A stretch of DNA of 64,000 nt, taken from assembly GCF_028463845.1 (NCBI RefSeq), contig NZ_CP116805.1, positions 1,736,001-1,800,000 of the forward strand, given 5' to 3'. The stretch is from Gimibacter soli (GTDB lineage: Bacteria; Pseudomonadota; Alphaproteobacteria; Sphingomonadales; Kordiimonadaceae). Below the pieces are notes generated by a model. The model did no database searches, had not been told where the DNA came from, and saw nothing but the letters and a program-made list of their open reading frames with translations. Position 1 is the stretch's first letter. Every line of letters begins with the position of its first letter. The position numbers were made by a program, and so were the translations under genes. Positions 34,410 to 45,025 of this stretch are shown piece by piece.

Positions 34410-36851
34410 CTATTTCGCCGGTTTCAGTGTCAGCACATCCGCACCCGCCGGGATCACATCCTTGGTCGGGATCGTGAAGGATTTTGTCTCCCGCCACAGG
34501 TCGAAAAGATCGCCATAGTGGGGCGAAAGCGGATTGCCCGACTGACCGGTTGGCTGCACGAAACGGCTGTTGTCGAGGTCCGCGAGGTCGAAAATGCCGC
34601 GGTAGCTGGCGCCGAAGTCGGAACCGTGTTTGCCCTTGGCGTTACCGTTGCCCGCCACGTTCACCGTATACTGGCTGCCGGTCTGTTCTGCCGACAGCGC
34701 AAAGATACCGGCAAGTTGCGGCACGTTGCTCAGGGGGCGGTGGGTTTGCTCGAGCCGGTGGGCAGTACCCCAGCGCCAGGCTTTCATGTCGGCGCCGTAT
34801 TCAGTGGTAAGTTCTGCCACAGCGTCGGCGAGTGCCGTGGTGGCAAGGTCGGCGCAGGTTTCTGCCGTGTCTGTCGTCGTCACATTATCGCACCATGCAA
34901 GCGATGCTGCTTGATCGAGCGCGGGCAGGGCGTAATAGGCGTCGTCCCTGGGGTCGGCACCTGCTGCCACCGCCGTCCAGTAAAGCGAGCTTTTCAGAAG
35001 CTCGGGCTTCTGGCGGCGGTATTTGTCGGCAATGTCATCCAGTTCATCGGCGATCAGCATGGGCTGATAGTGATTGAGGAAGGTCTCGAAGAGAAGGGCA
35101 GCGGCGGAATCGACGGTCATGGCGCCGTCCCAGTCAGCCAGCAGCTTTTTCGCCGCCGTGTCATCCTTCAGGCTGGCGATCAGCCACGGCTGGATATCAC
35201 GGGCGAGGTCCGAGACGATGTCGCTGTGGATGGCCGCGAAGCTGTCCACATCGTGCGGCGCCTTTTCATCCAGCAGATGACGGATACGGTTGCCACGATA
35301 GGGCAGCGACCAGTCCCGCGTGATGAAATAGGGATAGTCGCCATCGACGATCTTCTCGTTCGCGGTGGCGATAACCCCGCCTTCGGGATTGTAGCGGGTC
35401 GGCAGCTCGCCATAAGGGATGAAGCCGTTCCAGTCGTATGTATCAACCCAGCCGGGCGAGGGCAGGCGGCCATTGATGCCGTTGCCGCCGCTGCGGATCG
35501 GCACGAGCGCCGGGGCGTAATAGCCGATGTTGCCGTCCACATCGGCATAGATCATGTTCTGCTCCGGCCCGGCATAATCGAGCCCGGCAGCCTTGAAGTC
35601 CTCGAAGTTTTTGGCGTCGCCAAGGTTCATCATGGCAACAACAGCGCGGTCTTCGTCCATCAGGGCTGTCCATTGCAGGGCGACAACATAGCCGTCCTTC
35701 AGGATGCCTTCGGCGTCTTTCGAGACGTCGGAAAGGACAGGGCCATGGCGGGATTCACGCACATTCAGCGCCACGTCATCGCCGCCTTTCACCTTGATCA
35801 CTTCAGGGCGGACCTTGAACTCGGCCACACCTTCGGGCGTCAGATAGCCTTTGCCGTCTTCGGTCAGCTTTTCGATGAAAAGGTCCTGAATGTCGGGCGC
35901 GGTGTTCGTGAAACCCCACGCGATGCGGTCGTTGCGGCCGAGCACGATCGACGGCGCACCGGGGAAGCTGACGCCCACAAGATTGCTGTCGGTCGTATTG
36001 TCATGCAGGCGCACCAGATACCAGATCGACGGCGTGGTGAGGCCGAGGTGCGGGTCGTTCGCCAGCATCGGCTTGCCCGATTTGGTCATCTCGCCCGATA
36101 CCACCCAGTTGTTGGAGCCAAGCGCGATTTGTGGCTCGGGGCCGACCACAGCCGCAAGTTCCGTCAGGCCTGCCTGACCGTAAATGGCGGCAAGGTCGGG
36201 GTAAGCGGGTTCGCTGTCGCCGGGGTAAGAAGGATAAAGTGTTGCAAGCTGATCAGGCGTGAGTTTGGAGAGCGCGCGGGCGCGGGCAATCTCGTAGCTC
36301 ATGTTGCCCGAGAGATCGAGCCACATCAGCTTCATCCAGACGAGCGTGTCGGAAGGTGTCCAGGGCTCAGGCTCCACGCCCGTCAGCAGGAATTCCGGCG
36401 GCAGGGCACCGGTGCGGGTGGCGAGGAAGGCGTTCACGCCGGCGGCATAGGCCTGCAAGGCGGCCTTGGCATCGTCCGGCAGGCGCTCGTAAGCGATTTC
36501 GGATTTCACGCCAAAGCCGAGCGTGCGCATATATTTATCGATGCCGAGGCCGTCAGCCCCCACCGCTTCCGACAGCCGCCCGCGCCCGATGCGGCGGTTC
36601 ATGTCCATCTGCCACAGACGATCCTGCGCGTGCACGAAGCCGAGCCCGAAGGCGAGGTCGTTGCGGCCGCTGGCGCTGATATGCGGCACTCCGTGCGCGT
36701 CGCGAGCGATGGTGATTTCGCCCTTGAGGCCGGCGAGGCTGAGTTCGCCTTCGGTTTGCGGCAGGCTCGACCGCAGCCAGCCATAGCCGATGGCCAGTGT
36801 GGCAACGACAAGCGCCCCGATCACCAGTGCGAGTTTACCGACAAAACGCAT
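34410..36851 (-). CDS. Penicillin acylase family (Ntn hydrolase), possible AHL/peptide acylase
   Basis: 813 residues. An N-terminal membrane anchor or signal (LALVIGALVVATLAIGYGW) is followed by the alpha-chain core with GVPHISASGRNDLAFGLGFVHAQDRLWQM. The N-terminal nucleophile is Ser246 in GSNNW, where self-cleavage would create the beta chain. GHTEALK-like regions at the end match the family. Such enzymes cleave amides such as penicillins, acyl-homoserine lactones or acyl-peptides; the specificity cannot be told from sequence. Confidence 0.9.
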   Translation of the reverse strand: MRFVGKLALVIGALVVATLAIGYGWLRSSLPQTEGELSLAGLKGEITIARDAHGVPHISASGRNDLAFGLGFVHAQDRLWQMDMNRRIGRGRLSEAVGADGLGIDKYMRTLGFGVKSEIAYERLPDDAKAALQAYAAGVNAFLATRTGALPPEFLLTGVEPEPWTPSDTLVWMKLMWLDLSGNMSYEIARARALSKLTPDQLATLYPSYPGDSEPAYPDLAAIYGQAGLTELAAVVGPEPQIALGSNNWVVSGEMTKSGKPMLANDPHLGLTTPSIWYLVRLHDNTTDSNLVGVSFPGAPSIVLGRNDRIAWGFTNTAPDIQDLFIEKLTEDGKGYLTPEGVAEFKVRPEVIKVKGGDDVALNVRESRHGPVLSDVSKDAEGILKDGYVVALQWTALMDEDRAVVAMMNLGDAKNFEDFKAAGLDYAGPEQNMIYADVDGNIGYYAPALVPIRSGGNGINGRLPSPGWVDTYDWNGFIPYGELPTRYNPEGGVIATANEKIVDGDYPYFITRDWSLPYRGNRIRHLLDEKAPHDVDSFAAIHSDIVSDLARDIQPWLIASLKDDTAAKKLLADWDGAMTVDSAAALLFETFLNHYQPMLIADELDDIADKYRRQKPELLKSSLYWTAVAAGADPRDDAYYALPALDQAASLAWCDNVTTTDTAETCADLATTALADAVAELTTEYGADMKAWRWGTAHRLEQTHRPLSNVPQLAGIFALSAEQTGSQYTVNVAGNGNAKGKHGSDFGASYRGIFDLADLDNSRFVQPTGQSGNPLSPHYGDLFDLWRETKSFTIPTKDVIPAGADVLTLKPAK

Positions 36852-37058
36852 ATCCCCAGTCTCCCTGAACCATTGTGGCGCCGGCTCCCCGCTGCGCGCC
36901 TTTTCATGGTTGGCATCATTGGCATTTTTAGACCGGCTCGTCCAGCATGTGTGGCGCGCATCCGGCGGTTAAAATTTTACCCGTTCCTTAAGGCCTTCGT
37001 CATGGCTTGGCCCTAAGATTGGCTCACCCTGAAGAAATCGGGTTGTTTGGAGGATCTG

Positions 37059-37232
37059 ATGAGTAATGCAGTACAGCAAGCCGCCGTTGCGGCAATCAGC
37101 AACAATGTGAAACTGTCTGTCGCACAAGACATGGCGGAAAACACGAAGAAGATCCAGGCTCAGGCCTCGCAGGCCAGCAGTCCTTCGCCGGTGATAGAAG
37201 GTGCCGGCACGCAGGTGGACGTGAAAGTCTGA
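37059..37232 (+). CDS. Small Gln/Ala-rich protein of unknown function
   Basis: 57 residues from the ATG at 37059, with a strong GGAGG five bases upstream; an in-frame ATG at 37047 has none. Helical first 35 residues (SNAVQQAAVAAISNNVKLSV), then Ser/Pro-rich and a VDVKV tail. No cysteines and no signal. The pattern recalls small YjfB-like putative motility proteins, but that is a weak resemblance from memory. A terminator follows directly, so this looks like a real, independently expressed gene. Confidence 0.6.
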   Translation: MSNAVQQAAVAAISNNVKLSVAQDMAENTKKIQAQASQASSPSPVIEGAGTQVDVKV

Positions 37233-37249
37233 CTGCTGACCGAATAGAA

Positions 37250-37279
37250 AGCCCGCCCTGACCGGCGGGTTTTCTTTTT
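37250..37279 (+). terminator. Intrinsic terminator of the small 57-residue gene
   Basis: CCCGCC (37252-37257), loop CTGACC, GGCGGG (37264-37269), then TTTTCTTTTT. Confidence 0.85.
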
Positions 37280-37364
37280 CCCGCCACAAGAATTTTCTGT
37301 TTCGCACCTGCCCGCCTGCCTTCTATAACTCGGCACCAACCGATAGTTTTGACAGGGGGGAACG

Positions 37365-38246
37365 ATGGCAAAAGTCGCATTTCTGGGCCTTGGTGTGATG
37401 GGGTATCCGATGGCGGGCCATCTGGCGCGCGCGGGCCATGATGTCACCGTCTATAACCGCACGGGCGAGAAGGCGGAACGCTGGCTTGAAGCCTACGAAG
37501 ATGCCTCCGGCGAACTGTTCGCAGCCCCCACCCCTGCAGGTGCGGCAGCGGACGCCGATATCGTTTTCGCCTGTGTGGGCGCCGACAAGGATGTCGAAGA
37601 GGTTTGCACCGGCCCCGAGGGTGCCTTTGACGCCATGAAGAAGGGTGCCGTGTTCGTGGATCACACCACGGCATCGGCCGATCTCGCCCGCCGCATGGCG
37701 GCAGAGGCCGAAAAGCGCGGCCTTGGTTTCATCGATGCGCCAGTTTCGGGCGGGCAGGCGGGCGCTGAAAACGGCGTGCTCACCATCATGTGCGGCGGCG
37801 ACGCGGCGGCCTATGCAAAGGCCGAGCCCGTGATGGCGGCCTATGCCCGCATGTGTCGCCTTCTGGGCGATAGTGGCGCCGGGCAGCTTGCCAAAATGGT
37901 CAATCAGGTTTGCATCGCCGGAATCGTGCAGGGGCTTTCGGAAGCGCTGCACCTTGCCATGTCTGCCGGGCTTGACGCCAAGGCGGTTGTGGATGTGATT
38001 TCCAAAGGGGCAGCGCAGAGCTGGCAGATGGAAAACCGCGCCCCCACCATGATCGACGGCAAGTTCGACTTCGGCTTCGCGGTCGACTGGATGCGCAAGG
38101 ACCTCGGCATCGTGCTCGAGGAAGCCAAGCGCCTTGGCATCAGCCTGCCTGTCACTGCCCTTGTCGACCAGTTCTACGGCGACGTGCAGGCTATGGGCGG
38201 CAAGCGGCAGGATACATCCAGCCTCATCCGGCGGTTCCGGGGCTGA
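37365..38246 (+). CDS. NAD(P)-dependent 3-hydroxyisobutyrate dehydrogenase-type oxidoreductase
   Basis: 293 residues. The Rossmann motif GLGVMGYPMAGHLARAGHDV is followed by the substrate loop DAPVSGGQAGAENG and the catalytic Lys in GQLAKMVNQ. This places it in the beta-hydroxyacid dehydrogenase family (3-hydroxyisobutyrate, tartronate semialdehyde, glyoxylate reductases). The active-site residues are intact but do not settle the substrate. It stands alone after the small-gene terminator. Confidence 0.9.
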   Translation: MAKVAFLGLGVMGYPMAGHLARAGHDVTVYNRTGEKAERWLEAYEDASGELFAAPTPAGAAADADIVFACVGADKDVEEVCTGPEGAFDAMKKGAVFVDHTTASADLARRMAAEAEKRGLGFIDAPVSGGQAGAENGVLTIMCGGDAAAYAKAEPVMAAYARMCRLLGDSGAGQLAKMVNQVCIAGIVQGLSEALHLAMSAGLDAKAVVDVISKGAAQSWQMENRAPTMIDGKFDFGFAVDWMRKDLGIVLEEAKRLGISLPVTALVDQFYGDVQAMGGKRQDTSSLIRRFRG

Positions 38247-38403
38247 TGCCGTTCACGAATTTCTGGCCTCGGCGTTGTATGTTAGCATGCGGCTGGCTTC
38301 ATTGAATTTTCGTAAAACTATAACTTGATAACCTCCGATAGCTGCGATCATACTACCCTCGGTTATTTGATGATCGGGTTTGTTCACAATCGGGGGTTAT
38401 TTG

Positions 38404-39135
38404 ATGGTTCGTCGCATTCTTTCGGCAGCTTTGATTTCTGTCGGTCTCACGGCCAGCGCGTCAGCTGCTGTTACGGTTTTTGAATTTTCAGGTAGTGCCC
38501 ATTTCAGGGATTCCGATGCCGGGCTTTTCGGACTGTCAGTTGCTGAAAACGGCGGCAGCAACTTTTTCGAGAATGTCGTCACAGCAACGCTTCGCATCGA
38601 TATGGATGCCGCTCCCTATAGCTATAATGTGAATGAGAACCAAAAGAGCGCGGTATACTTTTATGACTCGTTCTCGGTGACGATCGGGGACAAGACTTTC
38701 CTGTCCAGTAGCCTTGATGGTGCGCTGAACAGTGTCACCGTGTTTAGCGGTATTCCGGACGGCTTCAACGAAACCACCGATTTCGTGAGGGTAAGGATGT
38801 GGGACGTGACGGACACGATGTCCCTTGTCCATGGCTTCAATATCAATCTTGAGGCAGCCAACTCGTCCGGCGAGACATTTGATGAGCCGGCGCTTGAAGA
38901 GCTTTATGCCTTCAACAGCATCAACGAGTACGACTATCACTTCACGGACGGCGAATTTGCCTTGGGTGACAATCCGGGCAACCCCGAGCGCAACTGGTTC
39001 TACGGCGTTCGCCTTGTCAGCGTCACTTCTGCGGTGCCCGAGCCATCGACCTGGCTCATGATGCTGGGTGGATTCGGTGCTGCCGGCGCCGCTGCCCGTC
39101 GGCGGGGTCGTCGTCTGGTCAAGGCAGCAATATAG
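38404..39135 (+). CDS. PEP-CTERM sorting-domain exported protein
   Basis: 243 residues from the ATG at 38404 (GGGGG eight bases upstream). A signal peptide (LSAALISVGLTASASAA) leads to a beta-rich domain with few cysteines. The C-terminus is a full sorting tail: VPEPSTW, then a hydrophobic segment LMMLGGFGAAGAAA and RRRGRR. Such tails are recognised by exosortase, which moves proteins to the surface or exopolysaccharide. No exosortase or polysaccharide genes are in this window. The mature domain is not recognised. Confidence 0.85.
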   Translation: MVRRILSAALISVGLTASASAAVTVFEFSGSAHFRDSDAGLFGLSVAENGGSNFFENVVTATLRIDMDAAPYSYNVNENQKSAVYFYDSFSVTIGDKTFLSSSLDGALNSVTVFSGIPDGFNETTDFVRVRMWDVTDTMSLVHGFNINLEAANSSGETFDEPALEELYAFNSINEYDYHFTDGEFALGDNPGNPERNWFYGVRLVSVTSAVPEPSTWLMMLGGFGAAGAAARRRGRRLVKAAI

Positions 39136-39156
39136 TCTTCCTCATTCCATAGCGTC

Positions 39157-39182
39157 GTCAGGCCCCGGTAACGAGGCCTGAC
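39157..39182 (+). terminator. Hairpin after the PEP-CTERM gene
   Basis: GTCAGGCC (39157-39164) pairs perfectly with GGCCTGAC (39175-39182) around a 10-base loop, 21 bases past the stop. No T-run follows, so termination is uncertain. Confidence 0.5.
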
Positions 39183-39217
39183 ATAAGGCCGTTTCCAACG
39201 GTTTCCGCGCTTTTCCG

Positions 39218-39246
39218 TTGACTCTCACCCCCAAACCCACTATCTC
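39218..39246 (+). promoter_or_regulatory. Sigma70 promoter of rpsD
   Basis: TTGACT (39218-39223), a 17-base spacer and TATCTC (39241-39246), 127 bases before the rpsD ATG, leaving a long leader that could hold an S4 autoregulatory site. Confidence 0.5.
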
Positions 39247-39372
39247 CCGCCCGTTAACGAATGGTCAGGGCAATGGTGTCCCTGTCCGCACGGACAATAT
39301 ACGTGTCAGCAAACCGGCTGTTTTCGGGGCTTTCACAGCGTCCGTGGCGCAATAACTTAAGGAGCGATTCGC

Positions 39373-39984
39373 ATGTCGAAACGTATTCAAGCGAAATATA
39401 AAATTGACCGCCGTATGGGCGAGAATATCTGGGGCCGCGCCAAGTCCCCGGTTAACGCTCGCGAATATGGTCCGGGCCAGCATGGCCAGCGCCGCAAAGG
39501 CAAGCTTTCGGACTTCGGCATTCAGCTGCGCGCCAAGCAGAAGCTGAAAGGCTACTACGGCAACATCACCGAGAAGCAGTTCCGTCGTTATTACGACGAA
39601 GCTTCGCGCCGCAAGGGCGATACCGGTGAGAACCTCGTTGGTATTCTCGAATCGCGTCTCGACGCCGTCGTGTACCGAGCCAAGTTCGTACCGACCGTCT
39701 TCACCGCCCGTCAGTTCGTCAGCCACGGCCACGTTCTCGTGAACGGCCGCCGCTGCAACGTACCGTCGGCCATGATCAAGCCGGGTGACGTTGTCGAGAT
39801 CCGTCAGCGCAGCCGCGAGATCCAGCCGGTTGTCCAGGCGACTCAGAGCGCCGAGCGTGAAGTGCCGGAATATGTGGCTGTAGAAGGCCACAAGGCAACC
39901 TTCGTTCGCGTTCCGACGCTTGACGAAGTGCCGTACCCGGTCATCATGGAACCGAACCTCGTGGTCGAATTCTACTCGCGTTAA
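39373..39984 (+). CDS. rpsD: 30S ribosomal protein S4
   Basis: 203 residues with AAGGAG upstream of the ATG. Assembly protein that binds 16S rRNA and shapes the decoding region. The S4 RNA-binding fold is clear: [33 protein letters not shown] followed by [11 protein letters not shown]. The N-terminus lacks the four zinc Cys of some S4 proteins, so it is the zinc-free form. A monocistronic unit with its own promoter and terminator, as is common in this class. Confidence 0.97.
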   Translation: MSKRIQAKYKIDRRMGENIWGRAKSPVNAREYGPGQHGQRRKGKLSDFGIQLRAKQKLKGYYGNITEKQFRRYYDEASRRKGDTGENLVGILESRLDAVVYRAKFVPTVFTARQFVSHGHVLVNGRRCNVPSAMIKPGDVVEIRQRSREIQPVVQATQSAEREVPEYVAVEGHKATFVRVPTLDEVPYPVIMEPNLVVEFYSR

Positions 39985-40009
39985 TCCGCGGGTAATCGAG
40001 CAGGCTTTC

Positions 40010-40040
40010 AAAGGGCTGCGCCGCAAGGCGCGGCCCTTTT
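40010..40040 (+). terminator. Intrinsic terminator of rpsD
   Basis: AAAGGGCTGCGCC (40010-40022), loop GCAA, GGCGCGGCCCTTTT (40027-40040) with one G-T pair. Confidence 0.88.
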
Positions 40041-40112
40041 GTTTATTCTGGACAAGCGAGCCATTGCACTATTACTTAAAGTGGTATTTTTGAAGCGTTT
40101 GAGCGGTATTTT

Positions 40113-40553
40113 ATGACAGAGAAACGAGAGAGCCGGAAGTATGCTCCGATTGCGGCGGTGGCAGCGACAATAGGCGCCATTGCAGGCAGTTTTATCGTCA
40201 ACAAACTTTTCGAAGATAGCAATAATCCGGACTTGGAAGTGCAAGTTGCAGAAGCAGCGGCGGAGTTGCGGAAACAGCTTCCGATGAAAGTGGACGACCA
40301 GACAACTTTGCAAAGCGTCGTATCTGCGGGAAATTCGTTCGTCTACCATTATACGGTTTCGGTGAATGGTTCAGATGTGGATTTGCCGACGTTCAGTGCA
40401 ACAATGCAAAAGCAGCTCACTGCCTATGTTTGCGAGAGTCCGACGATGGCGCCGTCCGTCAAGAAAGGCGTCGAATACATATACATCCATATGAGTGCTG
40501 ATGCTGTTCGCCTGAGCGAGGTTGCTATCGACAAGGCGGATTGCGGATTTTAG
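40113..40553 (+). CDS. Single-pass membrane protein of unknown function
   Basis: 146 residues. A basic start (MTEKRESRKY) leads into one membrane helix (IAAVAATIGAIAGSFIV), then a periplasmic alpha/beta domain with two Cys (in YVCESP and ADCGF at the very end) that could pair. I do not recognise the family. The ribosome site is weak. Base composition is visibly more A+T-rich than in rpsD before it. Neighbours give no clear hint. Confidence 0.6.
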   Translation: MTEKRESRKYAPIAAVAATIGAIAGSFIVNKLFEDSNNPDLEVQVAEAAAELRKQLPMKVDDQTTLQSVVSAGNSFVYHYTVSVNGSDVDLPTFSATMQKQLTAYVCESPTMAPSVKKGVEYIYIHMSADAVRLSEVAIDKADCGF

Positions 40554-40681
40554 CAGACGGGTCCCCGTCAGCAATAATCGCATCACGACGGCCACTTTTT
40601 GGCGAAGCTCTTTTTAACCCGTTGATTGCGGCCTGAAAGATTGCAATGAATGGGGCAGTCAGGAAGGCAAAGGGGCAGCGC

Positions 40682-41167
40682 GTGACCTTGAACGAATTGC
40701 ATGTCAGGCCGGTGAAGGATTCGGATGCGGACGGGCTTATCAAGCTTGTCGATGGCTGTTTCAGCGAATATCCGGGCTGCCACATCGATCTCGAAGACCT
40801 CGATACTGACCTTCTTGCCTGGGAGACCTACCTGCGGGCCAAGGACGGCGAAGGCTTCGTCGTTGAGGAGCAAGGCAAGGTTGTGGCGAGTGTGGGCTAT
40901 GTCCCCCTTGGCCACGAAGTATTCGAAATCCGCCGTCTTTATGTGGATGCCGCCTTGCGCGGCAGTGGCATTGCACAGGCGCTGATCCAGCTTGTCGAGA
41001 ACCGTATCAAGGGCCGGGGCGGGGTGACCGCCGAATGCTGGTCCGACACAAGGTTCGAGCGCGCCCACCGCTTTTACGAGCGCGAAGGATATGCCCGCCT
41101 GCCTGAAACGCGCGACCTGCACGATGTTTCCAACACCACGGAATATCAGTTCCGCAAGAGCTTATAA
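40682..41167 (+). CDS. GNAT family N-acetyltransferase
   Basis: 161 residues from the GTG at 40682, which has AGGGG six bases upstream; an ATG at 40646 in the same frame has no clear ribosome site. The acetyl-CoA site is seen as EIRRLYVDAALRGSGIAQALIQ (motif A, with the R/G-x-x-G-x-A/G loop). YEREGYARLPETRDL near the end is typical. The acyl acceptor is unknown. The TPP riboswitch and thiC follow on the same strand with their own promoter. Confidence 0.85.
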   Translation: MTLNELHVRPVKDSDADGLIKLVDGCFSEYPGCHIDLEDLDTDLLAWETYLRAKDGEGFVVEEQGKVVASVGYVPLGHEVFEIRRLYVDAALRGSGIAQALIQLVENRIKGRGGVTAECWSDTRFERAHRFYEREGYARLPETRDLHDVSNTTEYQFRKSL

Positions 41168-41187
41168 CAGCCACCCACCTTTCGCCC

Positions 41188-41216
41188 TTGTTTGTCCTTG
41201 AACGGACGGCTATAGC
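41188..41216 (+). promoter_or_regulatory. Candidate sigma70 promoter of the TPP riboswitch/thiC unit
   Basis: TTGTTT (41188-41193), a 17-base spacer and TATAGC (41211-41216), placing the transcript start just ahead of the riboswitch. Confidence 0.45.
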
Positions 41217-41238
41217 GGCGCACATTACTGACCTTGTC

Positions 41239-43189
<1,951 letters not shown>

Positions 43190-43194
43190 AACAT

Positions 43195-43272
43195 CACCGT
43201 CATGCCGGGCCCGACCCAGCATCCAGCGGCGCTGGCATCAATCGTGGACCCCGGATCGGGTCCGGGGTGACG
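43195..43272. repeat. Dispersed palindromic intergenic repeat, copy 1
   Basis: Begins CACCGTCATGCCGGGC and ends TCCGGGGTGACG, with inverted ends (GTCATGCCGG against CCGGGGTGAC). A close copy lies at 44956-45021. It resembles REP-type elements found between alphaproteobacterial genes. Confidence 0.65.
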
Positions 43273-43281
43273 GAAGAATAG

Positions 43282-43312
43282 AGAAGGCGGCCTTGGTGCC
43301 GCCTTCTGCTTT
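43282..43312 (+). terminator. Terminator-like hairpin after thiC and repeat
   Basis: AGAAGGCGGC (43282-43291), loop CTTGGT, GCCGCCTTCT (43298-43307 approx.) then GCTTTT. Perfect 10-bp stem. Confidence 0.7.
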
Positions 43313-43529
43313 TAAAGCCCGAACCTCCCTTATCCACCGGTCGGCGACGAGGCCTTTGGGGACATAGTTACCGGGATGCCAGCCGCAGCCTGCGCCCGCC
43401 TATCGCCCCGCCTGGCTTCCTTATGCTGCTGGTGGTGCTTTTCGCACTGCCGGTGGGTGAGACACAGAAAGCGCTTTCCTTTGAGCGTCGGTTGATACAA
43501 TCCTGAATGGCATTCATTTGGGGGAAATC
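43313..43529. other. Non-coding stretch before the thioredoxin-like gene
   Basis: With the repeat and hairpin before it, this completes the 340-base gap after thiC. Only short frames without family likeness are found (one 27-codon frame MLLVVLFALPVGE lacks a ribosome site). It probably holds the promoter of the TlpA-like gene, but I see no clear -35/-10 pair. Confidence 0.4.
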
Positions 43530-44060
43530 ATGCGCATTCTGTTATCGGTGCTTTTCGCGCTCGTCTGGCTTTCGGGCACAGCTGCCAATGCCGGGGCGCC
43601 GCTGGAAGTCGGTGAAGTGCCGCCGGATATGGTTGGCTACGATCAGGATGGCAATGAACTGCGGCTCAGCAATTACAAGGGGCAGGTGGTGATCGTCACC
43701 TTCTGGGCCACATGGTGCCCGCCCTGCCTGCAGGAGTTGCCCATTCTGGAGGGTATGCAGCGGCAAGTGCCTGAAGGACAGCTCAAGGTCATTGCCGTGA
43801 ATTTCAAACAGCGCCGCCAAACCTATGCGCGGGCGGTGAAATATATGGAAGATTATCAGCTGACCTTTTCCTACGACAAAGGCAACAAGGCAGTCCGGGC
43901 CTACGGCGTCAAGTCGTTGCCGCATATGTTCATGATCACCAAGGAAGGCAGGATTGGCAGGATCCATCTTGGCTACGGGGAGGGGATGATTCCCAAACTT
44001 GTGGACGAAGTGAACGAGCTGCTCCGCTGGAAGCGCATCGAGATGCCGCAGGCTGAATGA
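43530..44060 (+). CDS. TlpA/ResA-like exported thioredoxin
   Basis: 176 residues from the ATG at 43530 (GGGGGA five bases upstream). A signal peptide (SVLFALVWLSGTAANAG) is followed by a thioredoxin fold with WCPPC in FWATWCPPCLQELP and the cis-Pro in KSLPHMFMI. The TlpA/ResA type works in the periplasm as a thiol reductant, for example in cytochrome c maturation. No cytochrome genes are adjacent, so the partner is unknown. Confidence 0.9.
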   Translation: MRILLSVLFALVWLSGTAANAGAPLEVGEVPPDMVGYDQDGNELRLSNYKGQVVIVTFWATWCPPCLQELPILEGMQRQVPEGQLKVIAVNFKQRRQTYARAVKYMEDYQLTFSYDKGNKAVRAYGVKSLPHMFMITKEGRIGRIHLGYGEGMIPKLVDEVNELLRWKRIEMPQAE

Positions 44061-44186
44061 TCTCCCCTTCCGCTCGCCGCACCTCGCGCGCGTCTCACCG
44101 CATGGTGAATTGCCATTAACCATAAGATGGCGCGACGATTGCGGCCTTGCACCCGAAGGGTGACATAATAAGCGAGGGGATTATCA

Positions 44187-44948
44187 ATGACGAAATACTG
44201 GATGCGCGGTGCCGTGCTCGGCGCTGTGGTTGCAGCCTTTGCCGTGCCGGCACTGGCCGATCATCACAAGGCGGTGGAAGCAGCGCTGATGGCGCCGGAC
44301 CGTCCGGCCGCCGACAAGGAACGCGACGGTGATCGCAAACCGGGCGAGGTGCTTGCCTTTGCCGGAATCAAGCCGGGGATGACCGTGATCGATGTGAACT
44401 CGGGCGGCGGCTATTATACCGAAATCCTGTCGCACCTTGTGGGGGCGAAGGGCAAGGTGATCGCCCATAACGATCAGGTCTATTATCCCTTTGTGGAAAA
44501 AGACCTGCCGGGGCGCGGCTATGGCAGCCGGCTCGCTAACGTGACCGAAGTGCACGGCATGGCCGAGCCGCTGGAGCAGCCGGCGGAAAGCGCCGACGCT
44601 GCCATCATCGTGCTCGCCTATCACGACTATTTCTTCCATACCAAAAACCGCCCGAACGATGCCGATATCGGCGCGGTGCTGGCCTCGATCCGTTCGGCGC
44701 TGAAACCGGGCGGCAGCTTCATCATCATCGATCACGTGGCGCCGGCGGGCTCGGGCCATGAAGCAGGTGACAAGCTGCACCGGATCGACCCGATGCTGGT
44801 GCGCGCCGAAGTGGAGGCCGCGGGCTTCACCTTTGACGGGGAAACCGACGTGCTGCGGAACTCGGCTGATAACCACACCGACAGCCCCTTCAAGGAAGGA
44901 CTGCGCGGCAAGACGGACCGGTTCGTCTATAAGTTCGTGAAGAAGTGA
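44187..44948 (+). CDS. Exported SAM-methyltransferase-like protein (COG4798 type)
   Basis: 253 residues. A signal peptide (GAVLGAVVAAFAVPALA) is followed by a class I methyltransferase fold: VIDVNSGGGYYTEILSH (SAM motif I, with Asn for the usual Gly), AIIVLAYHDYFF and LKPGGSFIIIDHVA. Predicted to lie in the periplasm, where SAM is normally absent, so it may not be a methyltransferase in practice. The family is common in alphaproteobacteria but uncharacterised. TTAACCAT, a CtrA-like half site, occurs about 70 bases upstream. Confidence 0.83.
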   Translation: MTKYWMRGAVLGAVVAAFAVPALADHHKAVEAALMAPDRPAADKERDGDRKPGEVLAFAGIKPGMTVIDVNSGGGYYTEILSHLVGAKGKVIAHNDQVYYPFVEKDLPGRGYGSRLANVTEVHGMAEPLEQPAESADAAIIVLAYHDYFFHTKNRPNDADIGAVLASIRSALKPGGSFIIIDHVAPAGSGHEAGDKLHRIDPMLVRAEVEAAGFTFDGETDVLRNSADNHTDSPFKEGLRGKTDRFVYKFVKK

Positions 44949-44955
44949 AGACCCT

Positions 44956-45021
44956 CACACCGTCATGCCGGGCTTGACCCTGCATTCAGAACTGGACCCC
45001 GGGTCATGGCCCGGGGTGACG
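44956..45021. repeat. Dispersed palindromic intergenic repeat, copy 2
   Basis: Begins CACACCGTCATGCCGGGC and ends GGCCCGGGGTGACG, followed by CTTTTTATA. It is the same element as at 43195-43272 but shorter inside. It lies between convergent genes and may act as a two-way terminator. Confidence 0.65.
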
Positions 45022-45025
45022 CTTT

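Noticed and set aside
34365-37016. 883-codon plus-strand open frame opposite the penicillin-acylase gene, and similar long antisense frames at 49956-52289 (+) and 25500-27485 (-)
   Set aside because: They run against well-recognised genes (acylase, purL, parC) and arise from GC-rich codon use. Their sequences are low in family likeness and rich in G, R, H and A.
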